Source: Acinetobacter sp.
Lineage (GTDB): Bacteria > Pseudomonadota > Gammaproteobacteria > Pseudomonadales > Moraxellaceae
DNA length: 8,042 nt
Reading direction: 5' to 3'
Assembly (NCBI GenBank): GCA_030152605.1
Contig: JASLJB010000154.1
Coordinates: forward strand, 1-8,042
In this document: positions 1 to 6,260 of the stretch, in pieces
Layout: every line of letters begins with the position of its first letter
How positions within the stretch are numbered: position 1 is the first letter of the stretch
Translations under genes and position numbers: made by a program
Notes under the pieces: model-generated
Told to the model about the DNA's origin: nothing
Databases searched by the model: none
Seen by the model: the letters and a program-made list of their open reading frames with translations, nothing else

Positions 1-3
1 TGC

Positions 4-1827
4 TTAGTAATCAAAGCTAAAGTGTTCAGCAGGCAATGAAGTCATGGTGCGAGATGGATTGACCATCGCTTCGGCATGGCCTTGGGCACGTGGTAATAGA
101 CGTTCGAAATAGAAGTCCGCGACTTTGATTTTGGCTTTATAGAACTCTGCAGATTCTTTGCCAGTGCCTGATTCTAATTTCTCAGAAGCAACCGCGGCTT
201 GTTGTGCCCAGAAGTAGGCCATCATTGCATAGCCTGAGAACATCAAGTAATCCACCGATGCGCTGGAAACCACATCACGGTCTTTACGTGCAGCGAGCAT
301 AATACGGACGGTGAGGGCATTCCACTGTGCGCAGACTTTGGTCAGATCCCAAGCAAAACGACGCATGTATTTGTTACGTGCATGACGACCGGCAAATTTT
401 AAGATCTCTGCGGTGTATTCACGCACCACTTTACCTTTAGAAGACAGCAACACTTTACGACCGATCAGATCGAGGGCTTGAACGCCGGTGGTGCCTTCGT
501 ATAGGGTTGCGATACGTGCATCACGTACGATCTGTTCCATGCCGTGTTCTTTGATATAGCCATGACCACCAAAGACTTGCATACCGTTGTTGGCTGCTTC
601 AAGACCCAGCTCAGTCAAGAAACCTTTTAAGATTGGGGTGAAGAAACCGAGTTTGTCATCATATTCATCAAACTGGGCTTGATCGCCTTTAGCCAAGGCA
701 TCGGCCATTTTATCTGCGATCTGTGCGGCATGATAGATCATGGCACGACCACCTTCCGCGATGGCTTTTTGAGTCAAGAGTAGGCGACGTACATCGGCAT
801 GATGGATGATGGCATCGGCAACTTTTTCTGGATCTTTTTTACCAGACAGGGCACGCATCGACATACGTTCTTTAGCATAAGGCAATGAACCTTGGAAGGC
901 CAACTCAGCATGTGCAATGCCTTGCACTGCGGTTCCGATTCGCGCGGTGTTCATAAAGGTGAACATGGCGTGTAAGCCACGGTTTGGTTCACCGATCAAA
1001 TAACCAATCGCATCATCAAAGTTTAAGACTGCAGTGGCTGAAGCACGAATCCCCATTTTGTGTTCGATCGAACCACAGCTTACGCCATTGCGCTCACCAA
1101 TCCCGCCATCGGCAGTTGGCAAGAATTTCGGCACGATAAACAAAGAAATACCGCGTGTACCGGCAGGTGCATCTGGAAGACGTGCCAATACGATATGGAT
1201 GATATTTTCAGTCAGGTCATGCTCACCGGCCGAGATAAAGATTTTAGTTCCGGTGATTTTGTAGCTGCCATCGGCATTGGCTTCGGCTTTACTTTTCACT
1301 TGGCCTAAGTCAGTTCCGCATTGTGGTTCAGTCAAACACATGGTGCCTGACCATGTCCCTGCGACCAAGTGCGGCATATAGGTTTGTTTTTGTTCGTCAG
1401 TACCGAACTGCATGATGGTGTTCATACAGCCCATGCTGAGTCCTGGATACATGGTGAATGACCAGTTGGCCGTGCCCATCATTTCAGATTTGATCAGATT
1501 CAGCGACATCGGTAAGCCTTGGCCACCAAACTCTTCAGGATAAGACAGGCCTTGCCAGCCGCCTTGCACAAACTGATCGTATGCTTGTTTAAAACCTTTT
1601 GGCGTGGTCACGACGCCATCTTTAAAGTGACAACCTTCTTCATCGCCACTTTGGTTAATTGGGGAAAGTACATTTTCGCAGTAGTCTGCTGCACCTTCTA
1701 GGATCATTTCAACTGTATCTGCGTCGGCATTCTCACCATTGGATAGGGTTTGATAGTGAGCAGAATAGTCGAATAATTCATTCATTAAAAAACGAATATC
1801 GCGTAAGGGCGCTTTATATGCTGGCAT
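4..1827 (-). CDS. Acyl-CoA dehydrogenase, long (about 600 aa) FadE/DmdC-like type
   Basis: FAD-dependent flavoenzyme of 607 residues, expected in the cytoplasm, that would catalyse the alpha,beta-dehydrogenation of an acyl-CoA, the first step of beta-oxidation. Seen in the sequence: an N-terminal extension (residues 1-35, beginning MPAYKAPLRD) typical of the long subfamily; a helical N-terminal domain to about 155; the beta-domain flavin/substrate motif CLTEPQCGTDLG at 164-175 and GTKIFISAGEHD at 193-204; the C-terminal helical core with QVFGGHGYIKEHG at 417-429; and the putative catalytic Glu444 in TLYEGTTG. About 130 further residues (470-607) match the extra C-terminal domain of this subfamily. 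Length and architecture resemble 3-methylmercaptopropionyl-CoA dehydrogenase (DmdC) and the approximately 600-residue FadE proteins of Pseudomonas, so chain length and substrate cannot be read from sequence. The ATG start is supported by AGGA seven bases upstream (1835-1838). The gene is complete; its stop lies at the window edge, so downstream partners are out of view. The lipoprotein gene is divergent from it. Confidence 0.93.
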   Translation of the reverse strand: MPAYKAPLRDIRFLMNELFDYSAHYQTLSNGENADADTVEMILEGAADYCENVLSPINQSGDEEGCHFKDGVVTTPKGFKQAYDQFVQGGWQGLSYPEEFGGQGLPMSLNLIKSEMMGTANWSFTMYPGLSMGCMNTIMQFGTDEQKQTYMPHLVAGTWSGTMCLTEPQCGTDLGQVKSKAEANADGSYKITGTKIFISAGEHDLTENIIHIVLARLPDAPAGTRGISLFIVPKFLPTADGGIGERNGVSCGSIEHKMGIRASATAVLNFDDAIGYLIGEPNRGLHAMFTFMNTARIGTAVQGIAHAELAFQGSLPYAKERMSMRALSGKKDPEKVADAIIHHADVRRLLLTQKAIAEGGRAMIYHAAQIADKMADALAKGDQAQFDEYDDKLGFFTPILKGFLTELGLEAANNGMQVFGGHGYIKEHGMEQIVRDARIATLYEGTTGVQALDLIGRKVLLSSKGKVVREYTAEILKFAGRHARNKYMRRFAWDLTKVCAQWNALTVRIMLAARKDRDVVSSASVDYLMFSGYAMMAYFWAQQAAVASEKLESGTGKESAEFYKAKIKVADFYFERLLPRAQGHAEAMVNPSRTMTSLPAEHFSFDY

Positions 1828-2055
1828 GTGGCAATCCTAATATAGAAATAGTTTTGGATCTTTCAATCAATGCTTTGATTATTCATTTTTATGCTGAAAA
1901 AACATTGATAACAGTGATTAAATAAAATGTCAGAAAGGCGAATTTGGCATATTTAATATACGTCTAATTCTTGATTGTTTGTTAAACTTATCAATATTTA
2001 ATTTTTTATTATATAGATCAGTTGTATCTAAACAGCACTTTGCAAAGTCGATCAA
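1828..2055. promoter_or_regulatory. Divergent AT-rich intergenic region
   Basis: This 228-base spacer separates the start codons of the leftward acyl-CoA dehydrogenase gene and the rightward lipoprotein gene, so it must hold promoters for both. It is strikingly AT-rich, especially 1980-2016. A candidate rightward -10 (TATTAT at 2007-2012 or TATATA at 2010-2015) would give a leader of about 35 bases for the lipoprotein gene; no good -35 hexamer sits at the right distance. An inverted repeat at 1865-1880 lies on the dehydrogenase side. No convincing leftward promoter could be fixed. There is no room for another gene. Confidence 0.45.
1865..1880. repeat. Short inverted repeat upstream of the acyl-CoA dehydrogenase gene
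   Basis: AATCAA and TTGATT are perfectly complementary six-base arms around a four-base centre (TGCT), 38 bases before the dehydrogenase start codon. A dyad this short in an AT-rich region could be an operator for a dimeric regulator, for example a TetR-family fatty-acid regulator, or could be chance. It does not match an operator I can name. Confidence 0.3.
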
Positions 2056-4551
2056 ATGGGGTTTAAAAACAGTCTTATGCGTTTAAAGAAATTAACTTTA
2101 TGTTTACTTGGCTTGAGCCTTTCAGCATGTTCAACCGTGATGCATAACAATCAATCTACTGCCGTTTCGGGTCTGGATCAAAAAGCAGCACAGGGCTTAA
2201 ATGCGATGTACACATCGCCGAGCTATGATTTTAATGGGCAGTTTAAGTTTGGTTTTTCACCAACCACAGCGGTGCAGACCAAGCCAACGGCCAAAACAGA
2301 AAAGGCAACACTTGACCCTGCATTGGTTAAGCAAGTGGATGCGTATTTGAGAGCACAAAAGATTAAAGTGACGGCACAACAAAAAGCTGAGCTTTACCAA
2401 GCCATTGAACAGGAAAACAGTCCATATTATTCAGGCAGTTCTAAAAAAGCCCAAGACTTTTTAAGCAACATCTTGTCCAATATCGACTTTAGCTATGATG
2501 GCTCTGTGCATTTTAGAGACAAAATTGGGAGCTTTAATCTCACCTCGACCTATGAAAAACCAAATCTATTGGTACAGTCTAAAATCCCAATGGTGTTAGA
2601 TTTTAAAAACCATAAGTTCTACATCAACTATTTTGGCTTTATGCCATTTATGGTCAATCCGGAAAATCAAAATGACTTTGCCTATTTTGATTTCTCTGCC
2701 TTTAAAGATGATATCGATCAGGTCAATCTGAAAAACTTTGTAGAATATATCAAGCAAAATAGCACCTTGCCTTATAGCTTGGCGCAAGGACAACAACTAC
2801 ACAGCTTAAAGCTCAGCTCACAAGAACAAGCGCAAGGCGTGGTCGAAAAAATTCGCCTGCAGACGTCACTTGAAGAGATGATCTTGCAAAACAGTCTGTT
2901 TGAGGCGGTGAATAAAACCTATATGCAGCATTCGGTGGTCAATATCGAAAAAATCGTTGAATCGAAGCTGGATAAAGCCAAACAGGCCGGTGCGGAAAAT
3001 GAGACTGATCTCGACGACGAAGATCGCTACATGACCTATGGCATGGGCAAACAAGAAGCCGAAGCCTATCGTGCCAGCAAAAAACTCTATCGTTTGGTCA
3101 ATGAACATCTATATGGCCGAGATGATGATGAGGACGACGCAGTTGCTGCAGCGACAGAGGCCTATGCAGAAGCGGTTGATGCGGAAGATGCTTATGCGGG
3201 CAGTGCGGATGCTGCAAAAGAGGCGACTGCGGATGCAGCCGTTGCTGTCGGTAATGAGGCTGTCGATGCCGCAGCAGATGCAACTGAGGCGAGATCAGCC
3301 GCAGATGAAGCCATGGATGCTGCGCGTGCGGCCGCCGAAGATGGCGTTGATGCTGCTAAAGAAGGGATGAATTACACCCAATGTAAAGCACTAAAAACCT
3401 CGACTGCGCGTATTCGCCTTGGGGATGTGACCTATTGCCAAGATCAGTATGACATCAATGTTTTAAGTCCAGCGGAAGCAGCAAGTTCGCCTTCACCTTT
3501 TGCCATGATCATTTCAGATGAATACAAGCAATTAGAAGAGACCTTTGCAGGTTATGCTACTGAGAACTTGGTCGGCGCGGCTGACTTTAAAGTCTTGTGG
3601 GATCGTCACCAAACTGAGATCAAGGCTTTATTGGCCAAACACAGTCATAACCAGTTTGTCACCGATGTGGGTTTAGATGCACAAGGTCGCGCGATGCTGG
3701 TGGACTATCAGTTTGACTTTGATGTGGATGACTTTGGTAAAATTCATTTGACCTCAGGCACACGTATTTTCAATTATGGCAAAGCCACCCCGATTTCACG
3801 TAGCCAATTTAAAAATGCAAAATCAGCCCAAGAGATCACCAAAGGCTCGATGTTTGAAAGCTTTATTTCAGGCATTACCCGTAGCTTGGGCACTGCAGGT
3901 GGTGCAGCTGCATCGACTGAGTCGGGCGAGCGAGTGAAATCCCTTGATGCACAGCTAGATGATTTGGCTGCGCAGATTTATGATTCAAGCCGTTCATATA
4001 GCAGCACCTATGAAGCGGTATTCATCATGAAGATGACGGCTGAACAACCGGAAGTTGTCAAATACTACACCCCACAAGAGCTAAGTGAAATTGCCCGCGT
4101 TTATGCCTTTAGTTATGCAGATCAAGACCTGTATAACCCACAAGGGGCGGCATTGGCGAGTTTGGAAAAATTGATGGATAAGCATCAGTTACACAACCGT
4201 CAGCAGTATGATAACGACATGGGTTCTGATGTATATGACATCGTCGAAGAGGCGATCGCCAAGCGTGAGCAGCGTCAGTCGTGGAATCAGTTTGCGCAAA
4301 AGTATAAGCAGCCTAAAGATCTATTTGCTGCCTATTATGTGAAAACCTTTGCTGAAGAACATGAGCTCGATCAAGCAGAGTTGGCTGCACTGCGTGGCGT
4401 GGCCAACATCTTAGCGCAAGCTTATGTGGATACACGTAACAACAAGCTATCTGCCAAAACCATTGCGGCATTGAAAGAAGATGCGGATGAATACATCGAC
4501 TATGACTTGTATCGTCAAAGTTATGAAAAAGTGCAAAAACGCTTTAAATAA
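2056..4551 (+). CDS. Large predicted lipoprotein with acidic Ala-rich central segment, function unknown
   Basis: I do not recognise this 831-residue protein. It begins with a lipoprotein signal: basic MRLKK at 8-12, a hydrophobic stretch LTLCLLGL, then lipobox LSAC with the lipidated Cys25. Residue +2 is Ser, not Asp, which in enteric bacteria predicts the outer membrane. A downstream ATG (codon 8, position 2077) would give a more typical short signal peptide; neither start has a strong Shine-Dalgarno, so the start is uncertain. Visible regions: helical 80-130; aromatic, probably beta-rich 135-230; helical, charged 250-355; low-complexity Ala/Asp/Glu 356-438; a second beta-like stretch near 533-580 (including FGKIHLTSG); a helical C-terminal third ending in basic KVQKRFK. 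After lipidation the only other cysteines are Cys443 and Cys461, suggesting one disulfide and a periplasmic fold. No enzymatic motif or transmembrane segment is seen. It is probably monocistronic and ends before a strong terminator. Confidence 0.85.
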   Translation: MGFKNSLMRLKKLTLCLLGLSLSACSTVMHNNQSTAVSGLDQKAAQGLNAMYTSPSYDFNGQFKFGFSPTTAVQTKPTAKTEKATLDPALVKQVDAYLRAQKIKVTAQQKAELYQAIEQENSPYYSGSSKKAQDFLSNILSNIDFSYDGSVHFRDKIGSFNLTSTYEKPNLLVQSKIPMVLDFKNHKFYINYFGFMPFMVNPENQNDFAYFDFSAFKDDIDQVNLKNFVEYIKQNSTLPYSLAQGQQLHSLKLSSQEQAQGVVEKIRLQTSLEEMILQNSLFEAVNKTYMQHSVVNIEKIVESKLDKAKQAGAENETDLDDEDRYMTYGMGKQEAEAYRASKKLYRLVNEHLYGRDDDEDDAVAAATEAYAEAVDAEDAYAGSADAAKEATADAAVAVGNEAVDAAADATEARSAADEAMDAARAAAEDGVDAAKEGMNYTQCKALKTSTARIRLGDVTYCQDQYDINVLSPAEAASSPSPFAMIISDEYKQLEETFAGYATENLVGAADFKVLWDRHQTEIKALLAKHSHNQFVTDVGLDAQGRAMLVDYQFDFDVDDFGKIHLTSGTRIFNYGKATPISRSQFKNAKSAQEITKGSMFESFISGITRSLGTAGGAAASTESGERVKSLDAQLDDLAAQIYDSSRSYSSTYEAVFIMKMTAEQPEVVKYYTPQELSEIARVYAFSYADQDLYNPQGAALASLEKLMDKHQLHNRQQYDNDMGSDVYDIVEEAIAKREQRQSWNQFAQKYKQPKDLFAAYYVKTFAEEHELDQAELAALRGVANILAQAYVDTRNNKLSAKTIAALKEDADEYIDYDLYRQSYEKVQKRFK
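2077..2130 (+). other. Lipoprotein signal peptide (type II) encoding segment
   Basis: Counted from the internal ATG at 2077, the segment encodes a basic n-region (MRLKK), a hydrophobic core (LTLCLLGLSL) and the lipobox ending at the Cys codon 2128-2130. This is a textbook length for signal peptidase II substrates. If translation starts at 2056 instead, seven residues (MGFKNSL) are added ahead of the basic residues, which would still be tolerated. Confidence 0.85.
3121..3369 (+). repeat. Low-complexity Ala/Asp/Glu-rich segment inside the lipoprotein
   Basis: Codons 356-438 encode about 83 residues, of which roughly 34 are Ala, 15 Asp, 10 Glu and only four Lys or Arg, so the segment is strongly acidic. 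It opens with DDDEDD. Recurrent short blocks such as VDAA, DAAK and AADA give a loosely repetitive, helix-prone pattern, but I could not fit one strict heptad or 11-residue period. Alanine is written with all four codons and Asp with both, so this is not a recent slippage expansion of one DNA unit; selection on amino-acid composition is more likely. It looks like an extended helix or linker between the two halves of the protein. Confidence 0.8.
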
Positions 4552-4590
4552 GTTTGAGTGATCGATTGACAGATCCTCGCGTCTAGATTG

Positions 4591-4620
4591 AAAAAAGAAC
4601 CTGCATGCAGGTTCTTTTTT
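4591..4620. terminator. Bidirectional rho-independent terminator (perfect 30-base palindrome)
   Basis: The 30 bases are exactly self-complementary: A6 then GAACCTGCA, followed by its mirror TGCAGGTTC and T6. Either strand therefore gives a GC-containing stem closed near the centre and followed by at least six U. It lies 40 bases after the lipoprotein stop codon and, on the other strand, 74 bases after the aroE stop codon. The genes converge, so one element can end both transcripts. Confidence 0.9.
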
Positions 4621-4693
4621 TGCCTATAGCGCTGAAATGCAGTGGGCGAAGGTTTGGCTTAGAGTTGATCCAGATGCGATCTAGATGCTTGGC

Positions 4694-5482
4694 TTAGATG
4701 AAGTCTTTTAAGTTAGGACGTACGGCATGCCAGAGCGTGAACGCTTCAATGGCTTGACCGACCAACATGCCGTAGCCATCCGCTGTCGGCACACCGCGCT
4801 GCTGCGCCTGTTGTAAAAAGCTCGACGCTTTGCCGTAGGCCATTTCATAAGCATAGTGAAAGGTCAGGACTTCGGGGAGTAACAGCGCATCACCACTCAG
4901 ACTGGCGGAAGTGGCATTGATCACCAGATCATAGTGACCACTGAGTTGATCGAGTCCACAAGCACTGAGCTGCGCATTCGGCACGGCGGACTTCAGGTCA
5001 TGGAGCAATTGTTCGGCCCGCGCAACGGTGCGGTTCGCGATCACGATTTCTTTGACGCCTGCCATCAACAACGGATAGATCACGCCACGAGTGGCACCGC
5101 CGGCCCCAATGATGAGGATTTTAGAGTCTTGTAAAGGCCAATCAAGCAGTCGGATGGCTTCGACTAGACCTTGTCCATCGGTGTTGTCACCACAGAGTTG
5201 TCCTTGCTGCATCCACAAAGTATTGACCGCTTTGGCGATTTTGGCACGTTCGGTAAGGATGTCGCAGAGTGCATAGGCTTGTTCTTTAAATGGTACTGTG
5301 ACATTGAGTCCGTAACCGTGCGCATTGAAAAATTGTGTGACGCTGGCTTCAAATCCATCCAGTGGGGCGAGTCGTTTGCTGTATTCAAGCTCGATCGCAA
5401 CACTTTCGGCAAAAGCGTGATGCAAATCAGGTGAACGTGAGTGTTCGATTGGATGACCAATTACAGCAAATTTTTTGCGCAT
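4694..5482 (-). CDS. aroE: Shikimate dehydrogenase (NADP+)
   Basis: Reduces 3-dehydroshikimate to shikimate with NADPH, the fourth step of the shikimate pathway to chorismate and the aromatic amino acids; cytoplasmic. From the ATG at 5482 the protein has 262 residues, close to the usual AroE length of about 270. Seen: shikimate-binding HSRSP (Ser15, Ser17), NVTVPFKEQA with catalytic Lys67, NTLW near 88, DNTDGQG with catalytic Asp102, the nucleotide-binding loop GAGGATRG at 126-133, NRT at 150-152 as expected for NADP+, INATSASLSG at 188-197, and DGYGMLVGQA with Gln243. An in-frame GTG at 5516-5518 would add 12 residues, but it directly abuts the best -10 element, so it would lie upstream of the transcript; the ATG also fits where family members begin. 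A GGA nine bases before the ATG is a modest ribosome binding site. It converges on the lipoprotein gene. Confidence 0.97.
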   Translation of the reverse strand: MRKKFAVIGHPIEHSRSPDLHHAFAESVAIELEYSKRLAPLDGFEASVTQFFNAHGYGLNVTVPFKEQAYALCDILTERAKIAKAVNTLWMQQGQLCGDNTDGQGLVEAIRLLDWPLQDSKILIIGAGGATRGVIYPLLMAGVKEIVIANRTVARAEQLLHDLKSAVPNAQLSACGLDQLSGHYDLVINATSASLSGDALLLPEVLTFHYAYEMAYGKASSFLQQAQQRGVPTADGYGMLVGQAIEAFTLWHAVRPNLKDFI

Positions 5483-5518
5483 TCTTTTATGTCCAATGAC
5501 TGCTAAATTAATGCACAC

Positions 5519-5546
5519 AATATACGTGATTTGGGCAGGGAGGCAA
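5519..5546 (-). promoter_or_regulatory. Candidate sigma-70 promoter of aroE
   Basis: Reading leftward, TTGCCT (5541-5546), a 16-base spacer and TATATT (5519-5524) resemble -35 and -10 hexamers. The predicted start of transcription near 5512 gives a leader of about 30 bases to the ATG at 5482 and excludes the upstream GTG at 5518 as a start. Based on motif match only. Confidence 0.5.
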
Positions 5547-5552
5547 AATATT

Positions 5553-5602
5553 CGACCCCGTATGGTCGCTATCGGGGATTGAGATCATGACTAAAATCTC
5601 AA
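5553..5602. repeat. Cluster of small inverted repeats upstream of the aroE promoter
   Basis: Three short dyads are packed into 50 bases. CGACC (5553-5557) pairs with GGTCG (5564-5568). CCCCG (5556-5560) pairs with CGGGG (5573-5577) and competes with the first. TTGAGAT (5579-5585) pairs with ATCTCAA (5596-5602) across ten bases. None is followed by a T tract on either strand, so they do not look like terminators. They could be regulator sites upstream of the aroE promoter or folds in the 3' end of the small membrane protein transcript. Confidence 0.35.
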
Positions 5603-5786
5603 CCTCAGTCGGCTATCGCGAAAAAGAATCAATGAAAATGATCAATCATGCGATGTAGAGATGCTAGTAAGAATGTGATGAAGAGAGGCTAGACCAGGCA
5701 GGCACTGAAGTTATGCTGCATCTCCGGGCGAGGAGGGATTCAAGTCTGAGCGAGGAGAGAGGGGTAAGTCTGTGTGAGGGGGACGC
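5603..5786. other. Non-coding purine-rich spacer with imperfect direct repeats
   Basis: No credible gene is seen here. The plus strand is rich in G and A. AGAGATGCTAG (5657-5667) recurs as AGAGAGGCTAG (5682-5692). Further on, GCGAGGAG followed by AAGTCTG occurs at 5728-5748 and again at 5750-5772, making imperfect tandem units of 22-24 bases, with a weaker third trace (TGTGAGGGGG) up to 5782. It could be a degraded sequence or the 3' untranslated part of the small gene that ends at 5787. No clear terminator follows that gene. Confidence 0.45.
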
Positions 5787-5993
5787 TTAAGGATTGCAAA
5801 TTGAGGCAAGCAGGTCCATCGCCAAGGTGGATACAACGCTGATAATACCGACGATGAGTAGGATGCTCATGGTGATGGTGACGCTATCAGCCAGATCATT
5901 GTGTGAAATCATGGTGATGCTAAAGGAGCCAAGCAAGCCAAGTAACATCCCAAGCGACAAGATGATTTTTTGGTTGATACGAAGTGTGGGCAT
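5787..5993 (-). CDS. Small two-helix inner-membrane protein, function unknown
   Basis: I do not recognise this 68-residue protein. It has two hydrophobic stretches, about residues 10-29 (IILSLGMLLGLLGSFSITMI) and 38-58, joined by a short polar turn with Asn and two Asp (HNDLADS). The N-terminus carries Arg5 and Lys9. By the positive-inside rule both ends would be cytoplasmic, with a short periplasmic hairpin loop. A ribosome-binding-like AGAG sits six bases before the ATG. The gene starts about 190 bases after the hemF terminator, so it probably has its own promoter; TTGACC near 5960-6040 on the minus strand is only a weak -35 candidate. It lies between hemF and aroE. The coherent membrane topology and the ribosome binding site favour a real gene; an overlapping plus-strand frame (5794-6081) has no such support. 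Confidence 0.6.
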   Translation of the reverse strand: MPTLRINQKIILSLGMLLGLLGSFSITMISHNDLADSVTITMSILLIVGIISVVSTLAMDLLASICNP

Positions 5994-6184
5994 TGAATAC
6001 TCTAAATTTAAGATGATCGCAGTGAGTGAGATCTTGGGTCAAGCAACGAGGTATCTAAAACATACCCGGTTGTTTGGTTGAAGTGAGCACAGTTTAAACG
6101 CATGTTGAGATCAATAGGGGGCATTGCTGTGATTTATTGTCGAATAATTGTGAGTAAACTTTTCAATGTGACAAATATGACAAA
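5994..6184. other. Non-coding spacer between the hemF terminator and the small membrane protein gene
   Basis: About 190 bases without a supported gene. The stretch must carry the promoter of the leftward small gene, if that gene is expressed, since the hemF terminator lies just to its right. The right half (6125-6184) is AT-rich. I see no strong hexamer pair, structured RNA or operator. Confidence 0.4.
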
Positions 6185-6213
6185 AGCCACAGCCGCGAGG
6201 CGCGACTGTGGCT
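6185..6213 (-). terminator. Rho-independent terminator of hemF
   Basis: AGCCACAG (6185-6192) pairs with CTGTGGCT (6206-6213); inside, after one mismatch, CGCG pairs with CGCG around a three-base loop. Read leftward the stem runs into TTTTG. It starts 47 bases after the hemF stop codon. The U tract is short, but the stem is strong. Confidence 0.8.
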
Positions 6214-6260
6214 AAATGGATATCAGACTTGAAATTTTAACTTGCGCGGAGGCTTGGTGC

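Noticed and set aside
1839..1867. Leftward TTGAAA, 16 bases, TATATT as a promoter for the acyl-CoA dehydrogenase
   Set aside because: The hexamers match well, but transcription would begin only a few bases before the ATG and would exclude the AGGA ribosome binding site.
3038..3370. Open frames overlapping the lipoprotein (110 codons plus strand; 61 codons minus strand at 3098-3283)
   Set aside because: They fall in the Ala/Asp-rich stretch, whose GCN/GAY codons keep other frames open; the products are odd Met/Gln/Arg- or His/Pro-rich strings with no start signals.
4654..4698. Direct repeat of TTGGCTTAGA, 35 bases apart, at the aroE stop codon
   Set aside because: Only ten bases match and the flanks diverge at once; this is compatible with chance and has no attachment-site or insertion-sequence context.
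5794..6081. 95-codon plus-strand frame opposite the small membrane protein gene
   Set aside because: It has no ribosome binding site or recognisable composition, and its hydrophobic and Met-rich runs are explained as the complement of the minus-strand membrane segments.
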